Below the pieces are notes generated by a model. The model saw nothing but the letters and a program-made list of their open reading frames with translations. It did no database searches and was not told the DNA's origin. Of a DNA stretch of 64,000 nucleotides, positions 32,801-45,000 are shown piece by piece. The stretch's first letter is position 1, and the number at the start of each line of letters is the position of its first letter. Location of the stretch: the NCBI RefSeq assembly GCF_000344685.1, contig NW_006920426.1:421619-485618 (forward strand), read 5' to 3'. Origin of the DNA: Gloeophyllum trabeum ATCC 11539 (lineage: Eukaryota > Basidiomycota > Agaricomycetes > Gloeophyllales > Gloeophyllaceae). Made by a program: the position numbers and the translations under genes.

Positions 32801-33876
32801 ATTCTGTCGCTGGTGCGCCTGAACAGAGTGAAGTAGGGGATTCTGCGGGCAGTACTGGGCCCATTGACATCGATGAGGACGACAGAGAGATCCCGCGGTC
32901 ATCTTCTTTGACTCCGATAGGGTCCGATATGGAGATGGAGACCGCATCGAATGGAGCACCCCGATCAAGTACACCTAGGGCTGCTGCTGATACATCCAAA
33001 GTCTCTGGTGTGCCTCCCTCCCAGTTTTACTCGTCCGCGTCAAAGAAGGGGAAGCAAAGGGCGCCCCCTACACCGTTTCCCATGGATATTGTACCAGAGG
33101 CTGGTGCGGAGACGGATGAAATCGGAGAGCCGCCAGCTGTTGATGGACGACCGACGTACGTACATTATGTTTTCGGGTTGATTACGACGGTAACCTCGCT
33201 GCTACAGAACATACATCTTCACTTTGGATTCCCTCAATGCTAGCCATAAGCAAGTCATCAACGTTCTCACTCGCTACCTGGCTTGGGAGGCAAAGGACAA
33301 GAAGGGCCTCGAGGAAAGCAGTCCGGCAGTTGGTTTGCAAGCCCATGTATGTCCGCTCAACTGTGCACCTGGAAGCGTTACTGAGCAGCTGCTGTAGGTG
33401 CCACTCCAGCCAAATTACTGTGACTGTGGGCTGTATCTCCTACACTTTGCGAAAACCTTCATGAAGGATCCTAGCCGGATATCTCGCCTCATATGCGTAA
33501 GTGCGCACCCTCCTTGGCCGAGTTGCCATTTAAAGGACTATGTATGCAGTCTCGGAAAAAGGGCACAGACACGGAGCGCAAAGCGGACTGGGACGCCGAG
33601 AACGTCGGCGCGTTCAGGGAAGAGCTGTCGCTGCGGATATTGCAGCTCTCCGAGGAGTGGAAGAAGGACCGCGCGGCGAAGGAGGAGGAGCGCAAGCGGC
33701 TGGCGGGCGCGGAGAAGCCTGCGAGCGGGGGTGTGTCTGCCGCGGACGGGTCGGACGACGACATCGTGCTGGAGGACGTGCGTCCGGCGAGGACGCCCCG
33801 CGGGGTGAAGCGGAAGGAGAGGGGGGAGGCGGACGGGCCTGCCCTGCGTATTCGTGGAGGGCGCTGCTCGCCTTGA
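29825..33876 (+). CDS. ULP2: SUMO-specific protease, ULP2/SENP6-7 type
   Basis: C48 cysteine protease that removes SUMO, mainly poly-SUMO chains, in the nucleus; about 1,000 residues. The N-terminal third is disordered and rich in Ser, Pro and acidic patches. PIIDLMDVDQEEEDVGE and VVNVDEDPSDPIEVDEIPIV look like SUMO-interacting motifs (hydrophobic core next to acids). The catalytic domain begins at ILVYPPSGTGAVNITRSDLLRLQPGEFLNDTLIEFGLKLW. His is in NLHWYLAVIYEP (codon 32536-32538), Asp in TYIFTLDSLN (33227-33229), and the oxyanion Gln and nucleophile Cys in QPNYCDCGLYLLHF (Cys codon 33425-33427). About 210 residues separate His and Asp, against fewer than 20 in ULP1; this insertion marks the ULP2/SENP6-7 class. 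A basic, acidic tail ends at 33876. The start Met is uncertain; 29825 gives MSTPNITSADRQG. At least nine introns. Confidence 0.88.
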
Positions 33877-34659
33877 AGTCAGGGACACATGGGGCGTCGA
33901 CAGTGCGATTACTATAGTGCATACAGAAGCTAATGCGCGCCTTAATGCATTCATTCTGGTCTCCTGAGGGGCAGGGGCTGTTTCTTCATGGCATTGTCAC
34001 TTGGCACTTTGCACACCCATGTCATTTCTAGAACGCAACGACGCATTCACGCAAGCATCGTTCTTTGTATGTATAACCTCTCATTGTTGTAAGTACACAT
34101 TTTGGCGACGCTGGGGATCCCCGTCGTGGACAATCATCGTAAGTACACGCAAAAACTGAACATCCAGATTCCGAAGCAAGCAAGCCAGCAGGCGAAGATG
34201 TATAATGCAGGGGTGGGTATTAATTACACACGGCATGCAATATCCGAAGGAGAAACAAGCATACCGCGAATGCAAATGCGAAGGGTACACGGTGATTAGC
34301 GGGGATGCGTAAGGGGTATGTGAGTGGATGAGAGTGAGTGAGTGATCCAACAAGCGGCGGCGGAAGTGAAGCAAGAGTTCCGTGGGCGCGTAACCTGAGC
34401 CAAGAGCGAAAACGAGACCGCGAAAGGAGAGCAGGGGGGGCATGGGGGTCAGTGGGTGGGTGCGAGGGTATCGGGATCCTGAGTGTGCGTTCTTGGTTAG
34501 GTTGGGTGGGTGAGGGGGATAAATACGCGGCGTGAAATGAGGGGACGGGACTGCGCCCGGGCGAGCGCGTCCCAGCGGAGGTGGGTTCCGCGAGCGTTCC
34601 GATTCCGTATTCCAGTAGTGTCCTATCCTGTCTTGTCTAGGTTATAAGTTATGTAACTC
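33877..34659. other. Intergenic between convergent genes, 0.78 kb
   Basis: Tail-to-tail spacer between the ULP2-like gene (plus) and the membrane protein gene (minus). It contains a GA/GT-rich patch near 34320-34350 (repeated GAGT units) and G-rich runs near 34430-34520. No gene recognised. Confidence 0.5.
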
Positions 34660-35830
34660 TTAATGCAGATTCGACATCCGATTGAGGTTCAGCCGTCTGC
34701 GATGGCCCGCCGCACTCCCGTTCCCGCTGGCACTTGCCACGGCTGTGGGGAACACGAGCGCGTGCAGGCCGTCCGCGCGCTTCGCGACGGTGTGCGTCGG
34801 GCTGACGTGCGGGCTGCTCGACGCGGCGGGGACGCCGGCGCTCGCGGGGAGCGCGCTCGAGGTGGCGGCCTCGTTCGCGGAGCCGCCGATGGCCTTGGGC
34901 GCGGTATGCCCGGGCTTGTTGTGCGAGACGTACCAGCCGAGCCCGATGGCGCCCGCGATGACGATGAGGATGGTGACGGCGACGACCCAGACCCAGCGGG
35001 ACAAGCGCGAGGTGCCGTTCTGCGTCTTCTTGAGCCAGAAGCTGGGGTGAGATGTGAGTGTCTGCCTATCCGAGACGGGGGAGGAGATCAGAGACGCACC
35101 TCTCTTTCGTGTCCGACTTGGCGACCATGCTGAAGCGCCGCCAGAAGTCGTCGCCGGGTGCGCCGCGGCGGGGGAGCGTCGTGTCCTCCGAGTTGCCGCG
35201 GATGATGCCCGGGCGCAGCTGGCTCGTCTCGAACTTGACCCCGCCGGCGTCGTCCCCGCTCGCCTTGCGCGGGCGCGCGAACACGGGCGTGATGGGCGTC
35301 ATCGGGGGCTGCAGCGGGTGCGGCGTGCTGGGGACGGCGATGGGCGCGGGCGGGGGGATGACGACGCGCGGGCCGGGGCCGACCTCGGACATCTCGCGGG
35401 ACGCGGCGGGCGCGGGGCGCGCGAGGAGCTGCGCGGGCGTGGGCGCGGCGTAGCCCGGCTTGGGCTGGGCGATGGGCGCGGAGGGGGCGACGGCGTGCGC
35501 GTTCTGGAAGGGGTTGCGCGGGTCGTCGTCGTCGTCGTCGACGGCGCCGTTCATGAGGCCTGCGCCGAGCGCGCCGACGCCCGAGTCGCGGTTGCCGCGC
35601 TCGAGGTAGTTGTCGTATCTGGATGCGCGGTAAGAAGATAGGCGGCTGTGAGATGGTCAGGGAGGGGCGTACACGTTGTAAGCGGACGAGCGGGCGTTGG
35701 GGTCGGCGGGCTGCTGCCTGACCCTGCGCTGCGGCTGCGGCTGCTGGTCAAAGTATTCGTCGGGTTCGTCTGTGGCAAAGGGAGGCTTGCCCGCGAGGGG
35801 CGGGTTCGGGTAGTGAATGGGACCGGCCAT
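34660..35830 (-). CDS. Single-pass membrane protein, function unknown
   Basis: About 340 residues. The start at 35830 gives MAGPIHYPNPPLAGKPPFATDEPDEYF. The N-terminal 230 residues are Pro/Ala-rich and predicted disordered, with an Asp run (AVDDDDDDPRNPFQN) and RPGIIRGNSEDTTLPRRG. After SWLKKTQNGTSRLSRW comes one strong membrane helix, VWVVAVTILIVIAGAIGLGWYV, then a Ser/Thr/Ala-rich tail of about 75 residues. The basic residues before the helix and the Ser/Thr-rich part after it suggest an extracellular or lumenal, probably O-mannosylated, tail, as in small fungal wall-stress sensors; this is inference from topology only. At least two introns. Divergent from SMC6. Confidence 0.7.
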
Positions 35831-37078
35831 TTACGCAGCGTTTGTGAGTCGGTCGAGCGACAGTCTGGACTGGAATACAAGAATTGGTTTATTGGAGAGA
35901 AAAGAGCGAAATAAAAGAGAATGGAAGCCTCGAAAGTCAAGGCAAAGAGCAGAGCCAGCGGGCAGCGAGGTGACCTGGCCGGGCGGAAATTACGAGCTGC
36001 GAGGGCGAGGACCGTGGGTATAAGAGCAGCCCCGAAAGTAGCAACCGGCTAAAACAGTCGCGCTGCCGTCCGCCAATCAGCGACAACGCAACGCTCGATC
36101 GAAACGAGGGCGGTTTCCATTTTCAAGAACCACGCTATCGGAGTGCCTTTGACGCTCTGTCCGCCGCTATACCCAACGTCGAACAACGCAGCCAGCCCGC
36201 TCTCATCGTCGTTGACCGCATGCGATACGAGCGAATCATGATGGGGATGATTGCCCGAACACCGCTATGGACTAGGCAATGTCAATGGTTCTCATTGGTA
36301 CTAGTCCAGCCGTAACAGGTCCAAGTATACACTGGAGTGTAATTATAGGCCTTTCAGCTTTCACGGGTTCGTAGTCAGTATTCCATGCAAGAGCAAACGC
36401 CAAAGGATCTGTTCAATCCATTACAAACAGCCTCATCTGCTCGCGGTGCTCAAGTCCCAACAGCCGTACTGAACCAGGCTGCTCATCTGTTCCTGAGATA
36501 CTCGTGTCAATGTCGGCGAAATGCACGAGCAATCAATCATTGACGCATAATCATGATGTCCACACGCAGATCCATCCAAAGGCAGATCATCAGTTGCGCG
36601 GGATTTGCGCGGGCTCGAGCTCAGGTTACTCGCTACCGACGTCAACTGCCCACATGGGTTCCGAGTTCGGACGGAAGATCAAAGACACTTTGTTAGCTCC
36701 CGACCAACTCCCGACTCAAACTCATTTGCGATGCTCGTCGACTGGCAAGGGACGTTTACTCAATGGAAGGGAAGGTTATTGTGCAGACAGATCGCAGAGT
36801 CAAGGACAGCTCAAGGGAAGGCACGACAGCTGCAGATAAACCAGAGTTTTTAGGTTCTGAACCCCGGATTCTTGGAGACAATTGTGCGGCAGTTGGAAGG
36901 GACTGCAAAGACTGTAAATTAGACTCGGAAAGACAAAGTTGGCGGTGATTCTCGCACTTCAGCGTTCTGACTCGAGGGTGAAGCTGACGCGCCGGCACGT
37001 GATTCCTCAATACCGATCGACGCGTGACACCGCGCGCCGTCACGCGTACTACATCCTATTTCTGCTCCCACTACCACC
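35831..37078. other. Divergent promoter region, 1.25 kb
   Basis: Lies between the membrane protein (minus) and SMC6 (plus). Features seen: CCAATCAG at 36073-36080, the core bound by the CCAAT complex, about 245 bp upstream of the membrane protein start; and a CACGTGAT/ACGCGT cluster at 36996-37047 next to SMC6, listed separately. The middle holds no recognisable gene. Confidence 0.5.
36996..37047 (+). promoter_or_regulatory. SMC6 upstream elements: CACGTGAT plus two ACGCGT
   Basis: CACGTGAT at 36996-37003 is a palindromic E-box core. ACGCGT occurs at 37020-37025 and 37042-37047, within 60 bp of the SMC6 start codon. ACGCGT is the MCB element bound by MBF in yeasts and marks genes expressed at G1/S. 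A role in S-phase expression of SMC6 is plausible but inferred. Confidence 0.45.
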
Positions 37079-40000
37079 ATGGCCGCCAAGCGCAGGGTCG
37101 CCGACTCCAGCGACGAAGAGGGGGACTACTCGCCCGACGTCACCCCCGCGAAGAAGGCGAAGCGCGAAGATACGGAGCAGCCTCAGTCGAGGAAAGGCAA
37201 GGCAAAGGCAAGACAAGAAGAGAGCGACGAGGAGGACGAGGAGGAGGTGAAGGAGGAGGAGGGCGAGGATGCGGATAAGAAGTTCGAGGAGGAGAATGAG
37301 GATGCGATACGTGCTGCTGTGCAGCGCAAGAGCCGGCATCAGGGGGTGCGTGTTGACACATACCAGGGCGTGTGGGAGCGACTGATTGACTGCGGTGTAG
37401 GGTGTTGCCGAGATGGGCATCATCGAGTCGCTGGAGATGCACCAGTTCATGTGCCATAAGTACCTGACCTTCTCGTTTGGTCCGCAAGTCAACTTCATTA
37501 TCGGTATGCTGCTTCGATCGCCGTTCCCCACAGGGGCTAACACACATTTTTCGCAGGTCACAACGGAAGTGCGTATTCTGTTGTCTTGTTTTCGTATCTT
37601 TAGTGTAGGAGTAACCCCCATCCCCCGCAGGCGGCAAGAGCGCCGTCCTCTCAGCCATAACAGTCGCCCTCGGCGGAAAAGCCACATCCACGGGCCGCGG
37701 CTCAGGCCTCAAGTCTTTCATCCGCGAAGGCCAGCCGTACGCTCGTCTCCCTTGCTCCTTCCCTTCTACCCTCACTAATCCTCACTTGCGCGCCAGGGTC
37801 TCCGAGGTGTCGATCTCGCTGAAGAACCAGGGCGAGGAGGCGTACAAGCCCGAGCTGTACGGGAAGAGCATCGTGATCACGCGCCGGTTCACGAAGGAGG
37901 GCAGCTCGTCGTACAAGATCAAGAGCAAGGATGGGCGCGTCGTGTCGACGAAGCGCGAGGAGCTGGCGGCGATTTGCGATCATATGAATATACAGGTGGA
38001 TAATCCGATGAATGTATTGACGCAAGGTGCGTGTGGATTTGGCTTCTGGTGCTAAGGGGAGGGCTGAGGGGGGTGGTGTAGATTCTGCGAGGCAGTTTTT
38101 GAGTGCTTCGCATCCGGCTGATAAGTACCGAGTGAGTGAAGCGTTCTCGCCGAGTAAATCAGTGGCAGCACGCCACTGACTATTTCCACCTTAACAATCT
38201 ATTGCAGTTCTTCCTGAAGGGCACCCAGCTGCAGCAGCTCAGCGACGAGTACGACACGTGCCTCGAGAACATCTCCTCGACGGCGAAGGTACTGCAGAGC
38301 AGGAAGGAGGGCATGTCGGACTTACGGCAAGCATTCAAGGAGGCGAGCGCGAAGTTCGAGGAGGCGTCGAAGGCACGGGAGCAGAAGCACAAGGCCGATG
38401 AGCTGAAGAAGGAGCTCGCGTGGGCGCACGTCGCTGCGAAAGAGGAGGTGCGGCTTCGAATTCTATATCATTTATACTGCAACTGTCATTAAACGCTGAA
38501 TTTCATACAGGAAATGAAGAAGAAAATCGGGGAGCACGAGAAGCTCAAGCGGCGGCTGGAGAAGCTCCAGGCGGAGATGGACTCTGCTGAGATGGCGTTC
38601 CGCGCGGCGAGCGAGCAGGTCACGTTGTTGGAGTCGCAGATTGCGGAGCTGGGCGATATGGACGATTTGAATTCCCGCAAGGCGGAGCTGGAGGAACAGC
38701 TGAAGGGCAACAGGAAGAAGATCAGCGAGTTCAAGGTCAGTGATTGAGTTTTCGTCGAAGTTCCTGATCAGCTCAATGCGCTCTGCATAGGAACAAGAGA
38801 AGAAGATGAGCGATAGTATGAACGCGACGAATCGCCTGATCGAGAACTACACCAAGCGGATCGCGGACGAGACGGAGAAGCTCGAGCAGCACACGCAGGC
38901 GAAGCGCGACGAGGTCGACCGCAAGCTAAAGGACGCACAGCAGGAGCTGCGCGACGCGGAGAAGGAGCTCGCGGACGTGCGTACAGAGAAACAGGCGAAG
39001 CACGCGGAGATGCAGCGCCTGGCCGCGGACGGCGAGCAGGCGGAGAAGGCGCGCGAGGACGCGAAGAAGGCGATCATGGACGCGCAGGCGGCGACGGCGA
39101 ACGCAAGGCAGCAGGAGGATAATGCGCTCGCGGTGTATGGGAATAATATGAAGCAGGTGCTGGAGATGGTGCAGCGGACGCAGTGGAAGGGCCAGCCGCC
39201 TGTCGGCCCGCTGGGCACGTATGTGAAGGTGAAGGACCCCAAGCGGTGGGGAGAGGTGCTGAGGATGCAGCTCGGGGGACATATGTCTGCTTTCGCGGTT
39301 ACGGATGCGAGGGACCGGCCGGTGCTGAAGAGGATCTTGAATCAGACGGGGAAGTGAGTATATGGCTGATGCTGGTGGGCGTGCTGGTGTTGACTGGCTT
39401 TTCTAGTGCTGGAACCACGATCCTGATCTCTGAGGTCGATATGTTCGACTTCAGCCATGGAGAGCCGCCGTCCAACGTCCTGACCGTACTTCGTGCACTC
39501 GACGTGAGTAGCATATGGTTAACCCTGTATTCATGGTGCTGAACGCGAGAATCGCACCAGATCTCCGACCCATATGTGCTGCGTCTCCTCGTCAATGCTC
39601 ACAATATCGAGAGAACCGTGCTCGCCGAGGACCGCGCAGAGGGTGATAGGATCTTGAAAAGTCTCCGTAGCGGAGTTGCTTGGACGAGGGACACGTACCG
39701 GGTCCAGAGATACGGGTAAGTGTTACTTCCGCCTGACTGCCTTGGACATGGTCTCATAGTTTTGATTAGGGAGGGTGGTGGCCAGTCCATCCCGCTGGGC
39801 CACTTGCAACCCACGGACCGCAGGCGCCACATGTTCACTGGGCTCGATGCTGCATCGCGGATTGCGTTAGTATCTTTTCTTCCTTGCTCTTGTTGAGAGA
39901 TCCTTACTCTATCTTTCAGTGAGCTTGAGAGTCTAGTGAGGCAAGAAGAGCAGAAATATAATGATGCCCAGAAGAAGCTGAGAGATCTTCGGACCGCCCA

Positions 40001-41597
40001 CAATGAGTGCAAGGCGGCAATGGATGACCTAATTGTGCGTGCATCATGCACTGGTTAAGAGAACAAAGCCGCTGATACATCTTATATTTTTGTAGAAGCG
40101 GGAGAGGGTGCTACATGGCAGAGTGTCCGACCTGAAGCTCCAGGTTGGCAGCCTCCAGAGTGAGATTAGCGAAGACTTGCCTACCGCCATTGGTGTTCTG
40201 CAAAGCGCCAAAGATGTTCGTGGCCGTCCTCAATGTGGCTGTCGAGGATATCTGACCATGGCATTAGGAAGCCGAGGTCGAGAAGGAGAACATCAAGACT
40301 CAGTTCACAAACGTGGCAAAGCAGAAGGCGGACCTTGATGCAGCCCAGAAGCCTCTTCTCACGGAGCTGAATGAGATCAAGCAAAAGTTGCGCGATTTCC
40401 AGGGTCAGCGTCAGGCGATTCAGGTACGCGGTTCTTTCCTTGAGTTGCGTGTAGGAAACCCATTTTCTTCTAGAACAAAATCGACGAAGCCGTGATCAAC
40501 CGGATTGACCAGCAGAAGAACAAGCAGTATTATCAGAGGAAGATTGAAGACGAGACTGCCAAGGTGAACGAGGCGGATGAACTGGCTAAGACCTTAGTTG
40601 AGGAGTTCGAGGTGAGCATGTTCTGTTACCGGAATCCTAAGGAAGCCACTCAGATTAGTACAGTCTTGGACCGCAAAAGCGGCGGAGTACTGCGCACGGG
40701 TAGAGAACCCGCGCAAGGTAGATATCGTCCAGCGCAACCTCGATTCGGTCCAGGCGGCATTGAAGGAGCGGGAAAAGAAGTCAGTATTTCGCATGAAGCA
40801 GGGGTTCACATTACTGACCATTTGTATTAGGCACGGTGCCAGCGTGGAAGAGATGACTATCGAAGTCAACAAGAAAAGGGCCGAATTGAACAGCGCCGAG
40901 AAAGAAATAAAGCAGTTGACGGCACTCAACAAGGTTCTCAAGGCGTCTCTTGTTATTCGGCTGGCGAAGTGGCACGAGTTCCGTCGGCATATCGCTCTAC
41001 GCTGCAAAGTCGTCTTCCAGTATCACTTATCGAACCGCGGGTACTACGGGAAAGTATTGTTTGACCACCAGAATGGCACTCTCCAACTAAAGGTATGTTC
41101 ATATCGTGAATACCAAATTTGCTTCTTTGAGTTCATGTATCGCTTTAGGTTCAAACCGACGATCAAGCAGGCACGCAGACGAGAGACAAAGACCCTCGCT
41201 CACTCAGTGGAGGAGAGAAGTCGTTCTCGACCATCTGCTTGCTTCTGTCACTCTGGGAGGCTATTGGCTGTCCTATCAGATGTCTTGGTACGTCTATACA
41301 TATCAATATGTGTCGACAGTATCTGATACTTGTAACACCAGACGAGTTCGATGTATTCATGGACGCCGTCAACCGTAGGATCAGTATGAAGATGATGGTA
41401 TGCCTTTCACTCCACGCTGGCTGCCTGTATGCTGAATATTCCCTTCTCGCCAGATCGACACCGCGAACTCGTCAGATGGCAAACAATACATTCTCATCAC
41501 ACCTCAGGATATGAACAACGTCGCGGTCACCAATACGGTCCGCGTACACCGAATGTCTGATCCGGAGCGTGGTCAGGGTGTCTTGGCCTTCAGCTAG
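37079..41597 (+). CDS. SMC6: Structural maintenance of chromosomes protein 6
   Basis: ATPase of the SMC5/6 complex, which acts in DNA repair and replication-fork stability; about 1,160 residues. An acidic/basic N-terminal tail ([20 protein letters not shown]) leads to [38 protein letters not shown], which carries the Walker A. Next come [21 protein letters not shown] and [19 protein letters not shown]. Two long coiled coils flank a hinge near 39180-39700 ([54 protein letters not shown]). The C-terminal head has [23 protein letters not shown] (signature) and [19 protein letters not shown] (Walker B). The MHQFMCHK and DEFDVFMD forms are diagnostic of SMC6 rather than other SMCs. At least 15 introns. 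The start ATG at 37079 sits in an ACCACCATGG context. Confidence 0.95.
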
Positions 41598-42009
41598 GCC
41601 GTCTGTCGCCACATTATCATGGTCGAAGGGAAGAATTTCTTTACGGTAAAATGCTGCCTAATCAACCTTACAATTCATCTTATGTACTGTACACTGGTCG
41701 CTTGCAAGCATTTTGCTTTCTGTCGCTTTAGGTGAACCGAATTGTTTCTCAGTCCCATGTCCGAGTCAACCATGGGCGAGCAACGGTCGCGTCCGCACTG
41801 AAGACGCGCTAATTAGCGGATCGCGTCGGTCACGAAGCGCGTGCCAGGGGTGCGATCAGTCACGACGCGTTATTTGAGCGTGTTGTGGCGTGTTCAACTC
41901 TGGCGGGGAACAAGGCTGCCCATCATCCCCGCATTGGCGCCTTCGCCTTGTCGTTCACCATTTCTTTTCCTCTTCTCTCGGCCGTGTACTTCTAGACTAA
42001 CAACATACT
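41598..42009. other. Intergenic, 0.41 kb
   Basis: SMC6 3' flank and kinase promoter. A CT-rich stretch at about 41950-41990 directly precedes the kinase start codon, a common feature at basidiomycete transcription starts. No other element seen. Confidence 0.5.
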
Positions 42010-45000
42010 ATGAACCCACCACAACCTCCATCGGAAGCAACAGATATTTTTTCTATCTCAGACCAGGTCCTAGCAGAGAAGTTTCAGTTCATCGAGGAGG
42101 TGCGTGCCTTGAAGCGTGCGATTGGCAGTTCGAATGTTGATATCGACCGGTATATTGCAGATTGGCTTTGGCAACTGGGGGAGTGTGTGGTTATGCCGGC
42201 CAAGGGAGGACCCTTCCGTAGAAGTTCACGAGAGCCTGCAGCATGCCAAGGTAGCGGTGAAGTTAGTTCACCGGTCCAAGACACCTACCACTGCTGCTCG
42301 CGTTAAGTCACTGTGAGTGCAGACAGCTACTAGCGCCCCAGGCAATTATTCACGTCGTTCTACAGATGGAACGAAATGAAGATCGTACGAACACTGAGGG
42401 AGGACGGCCATCCCTCCATCATCCCTTTCTATTCATTCATTATTACACCCTCATATGCCATGATCACCATGTAAGTCGCTATTCCTCTAGCAACGACGTT
42501 TCCGGATTTCGTGCCCTCGAAGCGATATGCCGTGTCTCGCGGATCACCGCCGCCGCACGATGCTTATTCGCCTCCAACATGCGTCATTAGCATTTAACCC
42601 GAGTCCGACCGTTGCTAATCAATCCGGTATCAATACAGGGCATATCATCCTCGCCTCATCCCGGTTGAAGTTCCTGAGCACCATGCTCGCGAATGGTTTC
42701 GCCTGCTCCTCTCTGGCGTTGAATTTCTGCACAAACGTGGCGTCGTCCATAATGACATCAAGTACGTGTCCCGATCTCATCATAGCCTCCCCACGTGTAT
42801 CAATTCCCCCTCAACCTGATGCGCTAATGCGGACCATTATAGGCCTGCCAACATTCTACTGTCAAAACAGAATGTGCCTGTCCTAGTTGACTTCGGTTTT
42901 GCCGAGCGGTACGACGTGGAGTCGCCTACCGCATTTCATAGCAATCTTGCGTATGGCACGCCGGAGGTACACGTCTCGCTACGAATCTTTTACGTTCTCT
43001 AATAATCATCCCACGGCAGTACTTATCGCCTGAACGAGCTCGGGGACTCCCTCATGATACGCGCAAATCCGATATTTGGGCACTCGGCGTCACATTCTTT
43101 GAGATTTTGGTTGGCCGGACGCCCTTTGAATACACAGAAGGGGAGCAGTTCTCCACCAAGGCAGATTTGGAGAAATATTGGGCACGAACGGCAAGTGTCT
43201 GAGGCTATTCTGCAGCCCTCAGCTAATCGATCTACAGATGAAGGGCAAATGGATCGGGACATGGAAAATGTCCAAGGCCATGGAGCGACTTCTGAAGAGG
43301 ATGGTACTGCCCAACGCGGATCTGAGATGCACATCCTCAGATGCAATTGAGGATCCTTACTGGACTAAGGATCCTGACCTGCCAGCCTCTACTCACAGTT
43401 TGTCATATATTTCTCGTATGTCGCAGGCACCTCTCTCAACGAGTTCGTCATTTCCAGAGAAGACCGCGAGTGGCCATGTTCGCTCACCGTCCCTTGCCGA
43501 CATCATGTCTCCGTTTTCTACCCGCGGACGATCCGCCAGCAGAGAGCGCAAGCGCAAAAGCGCCAAGGGAGAGGACGGGCAGAACATCAAGCACCGATAT
43601 CTTGACAGTCCACCAGGACTTGATGACACGAACCTCGCGAAGGTGCGGCAGGAGCTCGCGCCTGCTCGTGCAGCAGCTCAGCATAAAAGGTCGCGGTCGC
43701 AGTCTAAGTTGCGTGTTCTGAGAGGTGAGTGTCGACCTTGTCTCGAGAAAATAGGAGCGACTATATTGATGCCTTCATTTAGACCTACCTCAACCGCCAG
43801 GTGCTTCCAAGTCGCGAGTACCCGTTGTCAAGATTGCGGCGGACCTCTCACCCATCAAGGGCTCGCCGCCGACTACGCCTCAAGAGAAGGCGGCTCACTC
43901 CGCTACGGCGAAGGAACCCAAAGCAAAGAAGGAAAATGCAGTCCCTCGGTCTCATGGAACCACGCCACCGGCTCGGAAACCAGCTGGACCTCGCGCACCT
44001 CTCTCCCCAACCGGTGGGCTCGCTGTGAAGAGCACTTCACCGCTCAATCGACAAGCATCGTCCGTCGGAGCCTTGCCCCATGAGAAGAAGGCCAAGGCCA
44101 AGGTTACACATCAGCCCGCAAGCAGGGTGCTCGGGGATGTAACTGAATCAAATAGGAAGAACGAGAATATCAATAAGTCTACCGGCAGCGCCGGGAGCGA
44201 GAAGGTCTCGCAAAGGGTTAGGGAGTGGGAGCGGGAGAGGCAGAGGTTGAGGGAAATGGAACGGATGAGGGAGAAGGATCAGGAGAGTGACGCCGAGAAT
44301 GTGGAGCCTGAAAAGCCAAAACACCCGGCGAAGGAGAAGGTCAAGTTCGAGAAAGAGAGTGGTATGGAGAAAGAGACTCGTGCTCAGGTCGTTACCATCC
44401 CGAGCAGTCGCAAAGCCTCCGCGAGCACCGGCGAAAGTTCTCCCAGCGGTTGGCATAATGTCTTGGATCTCAAAGGTACCGCATTACTGAACCATTGCCT
44501 TCAGATTGGAATCATAATCCTGGCGCAGCTGGATCACGCTCTCCGCAGGATTCGGGCCTCAACGCCCTGAAGCAGAACTTGAGGATGTCAATCGGTATGC
44601 AGACAACTATTGCGGATAGACACGAGTCTGAACTCTGTCCAGACAAAACTGTGCGATCGGCGAAGTCTTCAGTTCTGGCTCTCGGGCGAATCTCTACCCC
44701 AGCGCTGACCTTGTCCGGATCGGGAGAAGGCGTCGAAGAGAGTGGGTCCACCATTAGTCGGGAATCCTGGGAGGATGCAGTCATGAGGGAAGGTGCGTTT
44801 CCTCAAATACGGATTAAGGGTATAAATGCTGATGGTCCCCGCTAGCTAATTGTACACTTCCTGCCGTCCGTGAGGCCATCAGAAATGAGAAAGTGGGAGC
44901 TGACAACCAGGTCGACCGGATGACGATCTGGATGCGGAACGTGGAAAGTAAGTTGTTTTTGAGTTCGATCCAGTGTCCGGATATTGATCCTCTCCTATAG

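Noticed and set aside
35054..35641. Plus-strand open frame of 195 codons, Arg/Gly/Val-rich
   Set aside because: Antisense to the Pro/Ala-rich region of the single-pass membrane protein, which has a clear exon chain and membrane helix.
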